Source: Allacma fusca
Lineage: Eukaryota; Arthropoda; Collembola; Symphypleona; Sminthuridae
Assembly (NCBI GenBank): GCA_947179485.1
Contig: OX359247.1
Coordinates: 36,804,801-36,868,800, forward strand
Direction of reading: 5' to 3'
Length of the DNA: 64,000 nucleotides
A program made the translations under genes and the position numbers. The notes under the pieces are model-generated. The model worked only from the letters and a program-made list of their open reading frames with translations. It did no database searches and was not told the origin of the DNA. Every line of letters begins with the position of its first letter. The first letter of the stretch is position 1. This document shows, piece by piece, positions 44,871 to 62,316 of this stretch.

Positions 44871-47552
44871 CGTGATTTTAGACACAACCAAATGCTTACT
44901 GCAGTTGCTATGGCAACTGGTAATTCTGTTGTTTGAGTTGTAGACAATAACATAGATTTGAAAATTTCTGTGGAGGGAATATCTCCACAAGAAGGAGGGA
45001 ATATAGCCGGAGGGAAAATGTCGGAGGGATTGTCTCCGTACTCCTTTTGAATGTATTTTAAATGCAGTATTTTTATTTTAACAAAATACTTGAAGATGTT
45101 ATTTTGTAATTTGTATTGTCACTGTACTTTAATTGGTGTCTAGATTTGTTAAGAAAATGTATTTTTCATGTTGCTCTGTATTTTCTCTTTTTCTTTCTCT
45201 TCTTATTGCTTGTTCTTTATTCGGTACCTTCCAAGCTGTCGCATATAATAATATTACTACCTTTATAACTTCAGTTCCTTTATCAAGCCTCGTTTTTTAG
45301 CTGTAGGTTCATTAGAATACGCTTATAGTATCATGTTGACGTTACACTATCAAACCTAGCAGGATGATTTACCCCCGTAGCATGCAATTGGTTGACTCAA
45401 TTTCTCATATTATAGAGGTTAAGGAATGGGAACTCGTATTATTTTTGAAAAATGTCAGAATTTAAAATTTATAAAATTGTTTACTCAAATTTAAAACATT
45501 TACCAAAATTATTTGGACACTGGATTGTACAAAATTTCAATGGCATTTGGATCTCTTCCACCGGTCCCAACTTGGGAATTGTGTGAATGAATAACAGCAA
45601 GATTAAGGAAATTCACCTTCAGGAGCAAAAGATAGTTTCTGAACTTTTTTTCAAGAAAGGTTCGTCACTCATACAATTATTTTTTAGTTCGTCTCAAATT
45701 TCCTGGGAATTCATTTGAGCCTATTATCGTCATTACAAATCATTAATTGCAGCATCATAGATTACAAATATGGAGGCATGCAGCTATCCAGAAAATTACT
45801 GCTGCTCATATGTGGTCTAAGGTTTGAAGCATTTTCAGAAAGAACTACTCCCTCAGAACATTATTTCAAACGGCCTAACACCTATGTAATTACTGATTAT
45901 TTATTTTCTGCTACTTACGCGTATCGTTTGTTCTATTTTGTTTGAATAGTGGTACAAGGTTAAGTAAACCTAACTAATTTTGATCAATTTTCATTAAAAG
46001 CTTTATTTATTTTGATGTGCCACTATGACGCCATTCCCTTAACCGTCACTTTTTAAAAGGTTTATCGATGACCTTATACGGAGAGTCGAGTGTACACCAT
46101 TTATTTAAACATAGATTCTGGTAATCTGTCAAGTAAATTTTTCCATCAAGAATGAGAAATATAGTTCAAATGTGTTTAAGGTTCATGTACGGAAGTTTCA
46201 ACTTCAACATTAGGCAGAACAATTCTTGAACAAGTAATTGCTAATTTTTAGCATTTTTGTGTTGAAAATTAATATTGATGTGTCTCGTAATTTATTAAGC
46301 AACAATTATTTCAGTTCATTCATTGTTAAAAATGGCGCCTTAGAATGTACATACATATGAATTAATCCATTCTTCCATTGTATTTAGGTTATTAAGCTCC
46401 TATTAATTCTTTCGGGATTACCGATCGTGATTACAAAAACGTGAAGGAGACAGCTATACATAATACCGTATTCCAAAAACAACACTACTTGTAGTTTACG
46501 CCCGTAAGATATCGCTAACGTGAGTGTGTACAGGTTTGATGATAAGAGCCAAGTCATCCTATTTACCTACCGATTTCAATTTCAATAAATTTGTTTTAAT
46601 CAAACCAACACCTGATTCACGCCGCAAATAGTTTCCGCAGATGGAATACGTTAAATGTAACTTCCAACAAAACGTGAGCCTAAGTAGAACTCAAAGCAAT
46701 AAAAAGGTAATATCCTAGCGGATCATGTATACTTATGCAAGTGTGCAGATACTAAAAAAATTATATCTCATTGTCGGATCTTCTCATTCATTAACATCTT
46801 TTACTTCTCGAGAGACAATAATAATTATTATTTCAGTGAGACCAACAAGGAAAACTGTGCTGAAATTTACAGCAGAGAAAAAAAAACTGCTGTATGGAAA
46901 ATAATTATTACATTTAATCTTGCTCTTCATTTTTTTTTCCCAACATAAATTAAACTACCTTTCAGCCAGCTCCCAGCCCAGCTGGGATATGAGAAATGCC
47001 AGAGTAAAAAGAGGCACAGTCTATATAGGTAGTAGTCATGAACTATAATGAAATATATGATGCGTCGGTATGAGAAGCATGATCCCGGTAAATTAATTTA
47101 ATCACGTCGCGTAATTAATACCGGAATAGTTGAAAGGCCGGTAGAAAAAAAACTAACAATTAGTTCCCTCTAAAAACGCACATCATCCCAATGATTAACG
47201 AACACATAATAGCTCCATAAAAATGCACCTTGATGGAGGAGCTACTATAGGGATGAGGAGGGGAGAAGACTCCTAGCTGTGTGTGTGAGTAGAGCCAGGC
47301 CGTGGAAGAGTCTCTGATAGAAGGAGTTCTGCTCAATTCTTGAGAGTATGTAATAAGAGTGTGGGTGCAGGCGGTAAGGTCAACATTCGGGCAGGTCAAC
47401 ACATGGAGGTAAAATAGAGACAACGCCCAAGCCGCTAGGCAGAGCAGGTTTATACGTATTTATAATTCTCAAATCTCCCATCATCATTATCATCATGGTG
47501 TTGTGCATCATCATCATCATCCCATTGACTATGAATAATTCCATAGCCACCA

Positions 47553-47583
<31 letters not shown>

Positions 47584-50500
47584 AGCAGCAGCAGCAGTAA
47601 ACTTTTCTGTATCGGTATGCAACAGGAAAAAAAAGGCCTCGAGTTAATTTATAAACCCAACATCCCCCTTTTCCACGTGTGTACTAAAAACTCAATAGAA
47701 ACTTAATGAAAATATAATTTCAAGAAATATCCTCAATTCCATCACCATCTCAAGTCATTCAAAACAAGCTCCTTCAGGAAGGGGAATTGCATTTGAGAAA
47801 TGCACTCCCATTCTCCTTCTTAACTTAAAGGACAAGCCAAAAACGATATGAGAACTGGCTTGTATACGGGGCTCATTTAAAAAAAAAGCCCTGCTACCAT
47901 AAATTTCTGCATAAGTCCCAAGTGGACACAAAAACAAATAAATATTACACCTCAAGTAGGAAAATACACTCAGAAATCCCATTCAAGCACACTGAAGTAT
48001 TGCTAAAATATGCAAATCACTCCACAATGTGGCTTCATCAAGTTGACTTTAACATTCCGACCACATTCTCGTCCTCCTTGTATTTCTATTATTACGGGAA
48101 GCGTACGTGGACACACATACCAATCCCAATAAAAATAATTAAGCAATGCCAGCTCTTAAACTACAACTCGTTATCTCTGTACAAATAGAGGAACAAATGT
48201 GTGAACTAGCTACTTGCTTAAGCCTCGCTACTATACTATCACCTTTGGGGTAATCGGTACACGCTCACTCAGTGGCAATAACTTCATTTGAATCTTCCTA
48301 TTGTACTATTTTGTAACGTAACGTCTCTAACATGAGCATATATGAGACTGAACATGATAAAAGTTTGATTGTCAGCTTGACTTCAGTTGACTTTCATCCA
48401 CCGTCCGATCTTCTCGAATTCCTACCCTTATGTAAATACCCTCATGGAATTCTTCTTCTCCATTCGTCCGCGCCTTCATTGTTGTCAGTGGTGGTATAAA
48501 TACATTACGTCTTTTATATATATAGATATACTTATATATTAAATGTAGACGTCTTATAGTTTGTCTCTCTCCGACTCTATCTCTGTCTCTCTCTCTCTCT
48601 CTCTCTCCACAAATTGTATGCACAACAGAAAATTTAATCTTGGGATCGTATGTACGCGTAAACAACGGAGACGGGGTAGGCAGAGAATAGAAATTCGCAA
48701 TCAATAAGTCGTGCAAAAAATACCACAAGGGTCCAATAGCAATCCAGTCAATGCTATTACCCATCCAATACAAAGACAATTCAACGGTCGTTCATCCCTT
48801 GTGTGTGTATCTATTTAAATGAGAGATTTCAATCCAAAGGGGGAAAAAAACTCAATGTTGACTTCTCCAATTTTTTTTAACTTGTCTCAATGGGTTCATC
48901 TATTCTCTCAAGGTTTCGTATACTGCAGCTTGGGACAGAATAGCTTCACCTGAGAAATTATTTCAATTCTCACTTAAACGACGCAAATAAAGTGACTCTG
49001 AGTAATGGGAGTCAGTTGAAGAGGGAATTCTTTTTAGGGTAACTACTGTCCGTCATGTTGTTTTCGTACTGCACCAAAGTCTATGTATGATATTGAAGAG
49101 TAATGGGGCTGCAAGCTGGAAATGAATAGATGCACTTTACTACTCATAATGGGAGCTGATTTGAGAGTGACTAATGCAGTTGTAGGATTTGAAATAATTA
49201 AACCTGTTGGTTTATCAACGACAACGAGTCATCGAGACACAATTCCATCTTAAATAGCTTTCAACTTCCATTAGATTCAATTTCCTTGAAAACAGTCGTC
49301 GGCTTGGCTCATCGTCACATTTTAAGTGGAATTATACATATGCAATGTTCCTCTGCAAGACAGAAACTTCTCCATAGTCCTTCCCAAACTCTCTAGTCTC
49401 TCTACACTATGTGCTTATACTTTCTTAAGAATTGTTACGTTGTCCTATTTGCTACCATCCCAACTGAACATATTTAAACGTAGATATTGTAAAGACTCGC
49501 GTAAATAAGTACAGTAGATATTTACAATTTTAATAGAACCCTCAACAAAAACACTTTGAACCAATCCCAAAATTCTCCAGTTTGCACACTCCTCTCCTTT
49601 TTATAGATTTCAATTATCTCTGATAAAAAATTGAAGACCACGTGAGATTCATAAGAATGATGTGCCCAAGACCCTGACCAAGTGCTGATTGGAACGGCGG
49701 TAAATACTACGATTGGAGATGTTGGGGAAAAGGAAAAGGGAAAAAGTGTAGCGTGTGGTCACGAAAGGGCATGCAGATTTAATTAGTTCGCATCTCTCTA
49801 GCAATGAAGCCATTGCATATACATATGTATCTACAGTGCCCTCTCCTTAAAAAAGCAACGCTACAAGTTCTAAAATCCGAGTCTGACAATAGTAAGGGAG
49901 TGGTACAAGGAAAAAAGTGAGAATTTTTGTACACTGAAATATATCTAAATATTTTTGCTCCAATAGAGAAAACCTCTCACAAGGGACCTTCTTATAACAA
50001 TAGTCTACTGTACCTATGAATTCACTCTTTGCAAAAATTCCCTCACAACTGGATGAAGCCAGGGCAGGGTTGGAATGCTGACGCTGAAGCTATATCTATG
50101 TATATTATATAAATTGCTCTTATAATTTATCCTATATACTTATATGTAAATATTTTTACATGAATAATTATATGTATTTAGCTCTCCAATTGATATGTAT
50201 GTATCCCTCCCAACAGCATCCAGACTGAATGGAAGAAAATAGTTAAATCCAGAGTTGTTGTGAGTCACTGGCCACTAGGCCGGGAGAATTAGACAAGGAA
50301 ATGTTTCCAAAGTTGAACCGGTTTTTCCCGTTCATTTACGCTGCCATAGGACCATTCTAAAGCAAGGCTACAACAATATACTATATGTATCTACTCCAAA
50401 ATATTATCATGAAGGGAGATGTGACTGACTACAATTAATGGTCTCAAAGTCTCGATATATCAGTTACAATCCTATACATGAAGGGAAAGCATATAGGAAT

Positions 50501-51600
50501 TTTTAGTAAAATAGTTGCTGTCTATAAGGACGGTTATAAGATAGCTATAGTTGTTCTGTAGCAGTCGTAGTAGTACAGATAGTAGTAGCAGTATTAGCTC
50601 AAACGTGATGAGTAGCAAAAGGTGAATCAATATGTGTAACTTCACATTCCATCTTGTTACAAAGTCGTCCCGAGCATCTCTTCCTTCAAGACACTGTCCT
50701 TATGCACACGGAGCTGATTGTGAGGAGCAGTCGTGGAAAGTAGTAAGGATATCACCATTAAAAAGTAGTAAGGATACGATGGTTACGAATCCCTTTAAAA
50801 ACTAAGTCGCAATTTGATTTGATCAGAAAGTGACGACAAGTAGATTTGGATTGGAGTCAGCAGGAGATCTGTTCCCGTATAGGAGTTGCTATTTTTTTTT
50901 TATTTTGTGTATCCCAACCGTATCGTAGAGATACTGTTTTTTCTGACATACACCTTCAGGGACTATGAGCTGTAGTCACACATATAGCTACTAGTACTTA
51001 GGGAGTCATACTTTAACTACATCAATAAAGGTGTACGGACGAAGATGTGACGTGCTTATGTTGGGTATTTATTAAAGAATGAGAACTGACCACAGGAAAA
51101 ATTCGTCTGAGTCGATGTTTAGCATTGGAGGAAAAAGCAATTCAGTTAGAGCCGAGTGTGAGTCTCTCTCCTGTGAAACCATATAGCTTGGGCTGGTTAA
51201 AGAGACAGTCTTTAATAGTTAGTTTGACTCGTCAGTTGTTGTACTAGAAGTTGGCAAACTTTCCTCGCACTCACCTTGTCAATAATAATAATAATAAAGG
51301 GTTTCTGGCTCTAAAGAACTAAATTATCCCATATATACACGCTCATCCTGAGTCAAGAGGCGAGAGAGTAGTAGAGAATGAGATTAATTGTCATGTGCAT
51401 CATCTCAGCACTGAACGGTCAGCCAGGAGAGAGAAGTGGATCAATAAAAGTCATTTAGATTGGTGAAGAGTAACCAATTTACGGTGTGTCTGCTCCAAGT
51501 GTACTCATCACAACTACAAGTGCATATCTACATATATATCCCCCAACTGAATTGAATTTCCAGTTTAATACATCCAATATTGCTCTTTTTTGACGGTGAA
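44871..51600. other. No gene recognised; microsatellites
   Basis: This long stretch has no credible gene and, unlike the first 45 kb, no transposon with readable ends. It holds ATC/CAT tracts at 47480-47520, a CAG/CAA tract at 47545-47600 and a CT tract at 48570-48608. The long minus-strand frames over these tracts (47380-47622, 48372-48779) are low-complexity artefacts. Confidence 0.45.
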
Positions 51601-51611
51601 CTTGACTGGGC

Positions 51612-51618
51612 TATAAAT
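51612..51618 (+). promoter_or_regulatory. Possible TATA box of clip protease 1
   Basis: TATAAAT lies about 300 bp before the start codon. A CA-rich tract (51690-51720) would be in the 5' leader. Judged by position only. Confidence 0.35.
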
Positions 51619-51920
51619 TGAGTTGTCAACGGTGACTCCACAACCCCTCCAAGGGAACTGACTAGCTCCAAGACCCTGTTCTAATTTTGTCTACACACAC
51701 ACAAACACACACAAACACACCGGACTATTTACTTTTAATGCCATATCTTGATTGTCCCTCGCTGCAATTTTATGGATTGTGACTGTGAGTCCCCCATTAA
51801 AGCCCGACATTTATTATGAAGTTAAACTGATTGAAGCAGCACAAGTTTCGTGTACAGAGTCCAACAATCAATTACTCTTCCCTTCTATAGTGTTATTGCT
51901 TCGTAGATATACCCACCACA

Positions 51921-54491
<2,571 letters not shown>

Positions 54492-54499
54492 CCACAGTA

Positions 54500-57400
54500 A
54501 GTGTCTGAAGCAAGTAGGTCTATTTATAGGAATGTTAAGCACTAAAATATTCTTTTATGTTGAAATTCTCCTCCGCAAATAGGATTTTTATAATACTCTC
54601 AAAACTAAGCAGTGTGAAACTTTAGTGTTTCCAAAAGTGATCATCTCAGTTATCTCCACTTTAATGGAGCTAAAGCATTTTCGTTGTATGACCATAGTCG
54701 TAAATTGACCCACGTTGACAATAATTACGAGGCGAAACTGCTCATTTCCACATGCTTGGTTTTAAAAATATCCTCAATATTCTTGAATCCTAAAGGTGAT
54801 GTCGGTGGGTTTGAGATAAGAAAAGCAGCCTTGCATATATCCTCCTGCAGACGAAGGATTATGGATTCTGACAACTAACCACATCCAATCTATACATATC
54901 TACATATCCACATGTGCAAAAAAGAAAAACCAGACAGACAAAGTGATACGAATGATTCCAAGTACCTTTACAAACATACATAATGTCTACATATTTAATA
55001 AACTGATTCAAAATAAGTACTTGAAGTGATGAGTGGGGAATAAGAATGGAAATGAAAATTATACGTAATAACTTATGTTACCGTAATTGTGACAAAGTTC
55101 TAGTGTACTTCAAAAAATACAATTATATTTTAATTTATTACAGTGTTAAGAAGTTCAAACTCCATTTCATTTTATGTTCCAATAAACCATTTTTTGTTGC
55201 AATTTCCTAAAGAAATCTCAACCTCCTCTCATTTCACCATTGTCGGCTCCGATTCCTTCCCAATTAATTTTTTCATGACTCACAGTCATGAGGCATACAG
55301 AGCAACAATTCCGAAGGAAATTCTCACATGACAGTAGCTCGATCCCTCATATGAATATTAAATCCATGGAAATCCTCCCAGAAATGTGATTCATGCCAGT
55401 TCAGGTAAATTACAAGTCACCTGAACATATGTTTACCAGTTAGAATATCAGATCACAAGTGCATGCCTGAAAGCCCATCCGATATTGGATTCATACCAAT
55501 CCCCTTAATTACACGCAGTTTCTCATACAACTTGCAGTAATCAATCACTTGTAAAAAAAAAACAAAGCCACTCAGGCGTAATTAATAATTCGAGGAACTT
55601 ACAACAACTTACTTATGTATATGTGGGTACGTACATACAACTCAAGATAAAACCATAGCGTCAGGCGGATTCATGGAAGTCAGAAGTCAACTAGCAGGAC
55701 GGAGCAGTACAATTACATTTAAGATAAGTAATGCAGGTCTCATATATAACCTCCAATCTGACACTACCTTAAGAGGAACACCTGCAAATAAAAGTCCATT
55801 TACTCAGTCTTTATGGATGGCAGAGGTTGGAAATGTTTTAATGCGGAGTTAATTGGGTCTGCAACACCCTCCAAGTATAATCCTTAATGACAATGAGTCA
55901 GTAAGCATGTCTGGGCTTTCGAGCTGATCCTCTGCCTATTGAGCCCAAATATGAAGATCTATGTCCCTCATTTCCAATTAAAGTCGTCATTATTTTACTT
56001 TACCATGTACACGAACATCCCATAATCCCAGCCCATATGAGCGTAGGGAAAATCCAGAAGTGCAAAAATGCAGGGGAAATCACCTCAAAAACTTCAGACA
56101 GCTTGGCCAAAAGTGAGGCACAGAGAGTCAATTGTCTCAGGTATTTTCTATAGCATGTAGGATAATTGCAATTGCGAGCAGTGAGTCAGTGTATGTGTGA
56201 TAGAGGGGACTCAGGAGTAAATAAGTGTAAAATACCTGTTTAACACCTGCGCCTCGACCATTTATACAATATTAAGTATCCAACATACCTATAAATGTTG
56301 CATGAAAGTCTGGCTTACAGGGGTTGCATGTAAGATGAGAACAACGGTAACAAGATTTTTATCAAACGTGTAACGATCCAGGTAACGGTGATGGTAGTAA
56401 TCGTCTGAAAGCAAGATCAAATAAAATTCCCTGTGGTCTCCCCTTGTCACTTTTCACAAAATATTTTGATCATTAGGGAAATTAACGAATGACAAGGGAC
56501 TACATCTACAGAAAAAGAAATTTATAAAAGATTACAGGGAGAGAAAACTATTTCTGAGCCTTCCAGTCTCTTGATCATTTTATGCAAATCCTGATGTGAC
56601 CATAAATTGACCCATGTGGCTCATCAGCTGTCTCATGAATATTCCAAGGAAACTACTATCACTGTCCGAAACCAGTTGAGGCTGATTTTTTGTGAATGTG
56701 TAACAACTTTAGAGGACAATTGTCTAAACCAAATTGTCAGCCCTTTTGTCAGCCTAAATGAGAGATTTTCTCTTAGAAAAAAATAAATCATCTTTTCTCG
56801 GTTAAAGACTCACATATTGGAGTGTTGCATATACTGTACCTATACATAGATAGTGGGTCTTACATGTAGGGCGATGATTAATCATGAAGGGATTTTAATA
56901 AAACAAGGGACGGGAAAACTGGTGGTATTTAATCTTCCCGAGCGTCACTTATTTCCTTGGGTATTCCCTACCCTGTAATATAGCATGATGATAGAATTGG
57001 TTTTGGTAGGAGTGCATATGTATTAGAAAGTCCCAAAGAAGCGAGGCTTGGCCACAGGACCAAGTTCACATGTCAAAACTCAGGTTAGAGAAATAATTAT
57101 TGTTTTGAAATTTGCGGCCATATGATTAAGTCTTCTCGTAGATATGCTGAGACTGTTGGTTGGAGGTGAAAGAAACGAATTTCACAAGTTCAAGTTTACC
57201 TTCTATCTCTGTGTGAGTAAAATTAATGATAGTTATATGAGTTGTTAGATTTGTGTGTGTGCGAGCGAGAGAGAGAGAGAGAGAGTGGGAGAAGTGCGTG
57301 ATTTTTAGGAGAGTGCGAGTCGACAAGAAAAACTTTATAATAATGGGGTATTTACATGAGAATGAAAACGTTAATTTATTCCTCCGCTTAAAAAATAAAT

Positions 57401-57960
57401 CCATTGATGAAACTATATTCGTGGATTTTATTATTCAGGTTTACTTAGTAATACAAAATGTGTGTGCTTAAAAAGATCTTATACACACATCACCCCATAT
57501 CATTCCCTTGCTCAACGACTTTATTGTCGTCCTGCTTTGTCTCATCCCCTAGCAAAAATTAGAATTGTTTCATTTTCTCCGCAAAACTACCTTATAGTAC
57601 CGGCTGTAAATTGTAAATTGCCAATCCCAACTTAAGTTCTTTTTTTTTTCGCAGAAAACTTGTGAGATTCCCAGAAAGAAGATTCTACACTCATTTTGTC
57701 ATTTTCTTAGTCTTGAACAAACCTTGAAGGCTTGCACATGAGAGCTAAAGTTAATCTTAATTCCTTCCACGTCAAGCATTACTGACACAGAAGTTTTGCA
57801 CTTACGAGGAATTCATATTTCAATCGGAGGCTTGTGTTTTCCAAATATTTTTACTCAAGCCTACTCAAGCGTTATTTAATCCTAAAAATCCCTTCAAAAT
57901 CAAACTTTTTATTTTAAATTCACTAGATATATCTAGGCAAAAATTCGGATATTTAAAGAA
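54500..57960. other. Intergenic region between proteases 1 and 2
   Basis: It contains the 3' end of protease 1 and a GA microsatellite at 57262-57287. No gene, pseudogene copy of a protease exon, or transposon was recognised. Confidence 0.45.
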
Positions 57961-57968
57961 ACATCAAT

Positions 57969-59949
<1,981 letters not shown>

Positions 59950-60199
59950 ATCTGGAGAAAAACATCAATTTGTTGTCTACACACAAAAGGACTAATAATG
60001 TGGAAAATAATTTATTCGTTCTGGCTTTGTTTTATTTATTTATTATGGTATCCCGCTAAAATCTCTCCCTACATAATTCATCTTCACTACTGTTGCTGTT
60101 ACCACTACCGTATTTATGTGCATATTTAAAAAGTTTATGCGAAAACTATCACCGTTGTATTGTTGTTACTTTTTTTTTTTACTCTGAATAAATATTTTC

Positions 60200-62220
60200 T
60201 GTGTTGTCCCTATCAGTATGTGCAGTCTTGAATTTTTATTTCACAACCTATGGTGCTTCGTGCAGTGGCTGTAAATCAGTTTACTATTCATGTAGACAAT
60301 TTATTAACACATGTAAATTCCTTGTTCATTAACAATACAAGAATTAGATGTAATTATAGCATGTATTCTGTATTTGCAGTATAAATCAAAATTCAACCTC
60401 TGCAAGAATCAAATATGTATAGATACTTAACTCATAAATGGCAAAAAGATAAACACTGCTACTAAGAGCTATACGTACAAAAATCAAATATGTTGGCTTA
60501 TTATGGAGATTCAGTATGTAAAATTCCACATGTGGCTAAGTAATGTGTACTCCTTTTTGATGTTAACAAAAATTGCACATGTTAGGTTGTACGCGTCTGA
60601 GGAATTCATACTTGTAGACATAATTATGCCCCAAACCTTTTTAATACTTAATATGAGTAATAGTTGAGGGGGAATATGTCAAGTTCCTAACAATTAGCAT
60701 ATTGTTCAAGAAAACCACACCATATCTTCAAGTCTGACTTGTGGCTAATGAGAAGTATCAAGAGAAGTGTGAGACCTGGGGTTTCACTGTATGTTCCAAA
60801 ATGCTGACCTGAGTCAAAGCGTAATTTGCCAGCAAAATCCTTCAGGTTTATTACACATAATGAGTAATTTACGATTCATAATGATGTTTACCTCAGCGGT
60901 GAGATCAAGTTTTTTTTTGAAAAGATAAAAACAAAAGATGAGTTACATTCCTCATTTGCAAATCAGAAGGCAAAAAAATCCGCATCAAATGGGTTCAAGT
61001 TCAAGGAATGCCTCACCATCTGTCTTGCCATTACCTCACAGTCAGACAGACGGCGTCGGGAGGATAGCTTCGAGATCATTTTAGAATCATAAATCGTCCT
61101 CATCCACAAAAAGAAAGCATATCTAATATTATTCTGGAGTTCTCAATTCCAACTCTACTCCATCTAATCTTCAAGGAAGTAATGCGTTGGAAATCTCTCG
61201 GAATAGGTTAATGCCTCCATGGTTGTTGCCGAAGTTGAGAATTATTGTAAAACCCCTGTCAGTTCAAGCTCGGATATCTGTCTGAAGGTATGTATGTTAC
61301 GCTTGAAGAAATTTGAAATAATTAGTAAGCAATCCTAACCGCAACTTCTGTTTATCTGCCGTGTTACAACAAGAGCTTAACACTTGATTAGAGTGGGGGA
61401 AAAAGTGAAAGAGTTAATCTGATCCTTTGAGAGGGTTGAAGCTGAATTGAAGCGTTAAAGGAGACTTCAGGCGTAATTGCCGTGTGGTGGATGAGTAGCC
61501 AGTTCTTTTCAATTACAACTCTCATCAATAATATAGAAAGTACATACCTTTGAATCATATCAGGGAGAAACAGGAGCATGCAATTATCTATTTCTGAATA
61601 TGTGTCCATCCCATTATTGTTTGATCATCGAGAAATGATTAACCATGGCTATTGTTCCTTGTTTTTGCATCTCAGAGCAACTCTCGTGTATCCCAGGATA
61701 GGCCAGAAAAAAACTAGATTTGAATTCCAATCCAGCAGGGAGTCAAGTTCAAGATCCGCATTTTTATTTCTCGCCGAATCTTCCCTCACTTGATCCCAAC
61801 CAATGTACAGTATACCGGAACGATTCCAATGAATTGCTTCACATTTTGAGAGTTTTTATGAGAATTGACTTCATAACATCTATGACACTACAAAATCATC
61901 CTTTGAGCCCATGTTGCTACATTGGAACATCTACCTGAGATCTTTGGGAAGGGGCAAGGTACTTAGTTAGTATAGCAAGCTGTGGGCTGTTATTGGAAGA
62001 TAAGCGGTAATCTCAGATACCTGGACATGATTTGCAAACAAATGTTCATTGCCTCCTGATTTTTTTTTTTCACAGAAACGATACACGCGCAAATTCTGCT
62101 CTGATTTTGACTCATCCAACACCCAACTCTCTTATCATTAAGAATCCGAGTTTAGACTCAGTTTTACCTTGACTTTGAGATTGGTAGCTTGTTCAACTTG
62201 GAGGGCTGTTGTGAGAGCCA
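60200..62220. other. Intergenic region between proteases 2 and 3
   Basis: No gene or repeat recognised. Short frames on either strand lack support. Confidence 0.45.
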
Positions 62221-62228
62221 GTTTATTG

Positions 62229-62235
62229 TATAAAA
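62229..62235 (+). promoter_or_regulatory. Probable TATA box of clip protease 3
   Basis: TATAAAA lies 88 bp before the start codon, which leaves room for a short leader. The sequence between contains no ATG that would compete. Confidence 0.45.
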
Positions 62236-62316
62236 TAATTTTTCTAAGTTTACAGAAACTACTTGATATAACGCTGGGAGTGATTTAGAGCTGAGATTAA
62301 CATTTGAGACGTTACA

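Noticed and set aside
47380-47622. Poly-Ala/poly-Met minus-strand frame
   Set aside because: It is produced by CAG and CAT microsatellites, with no domain or splice context.
48372-48779. 135-codon minus-strand frame
   Set aside because: It runs across a CT microsatellite giving an Arg/Glu run, with no recognisable protein.
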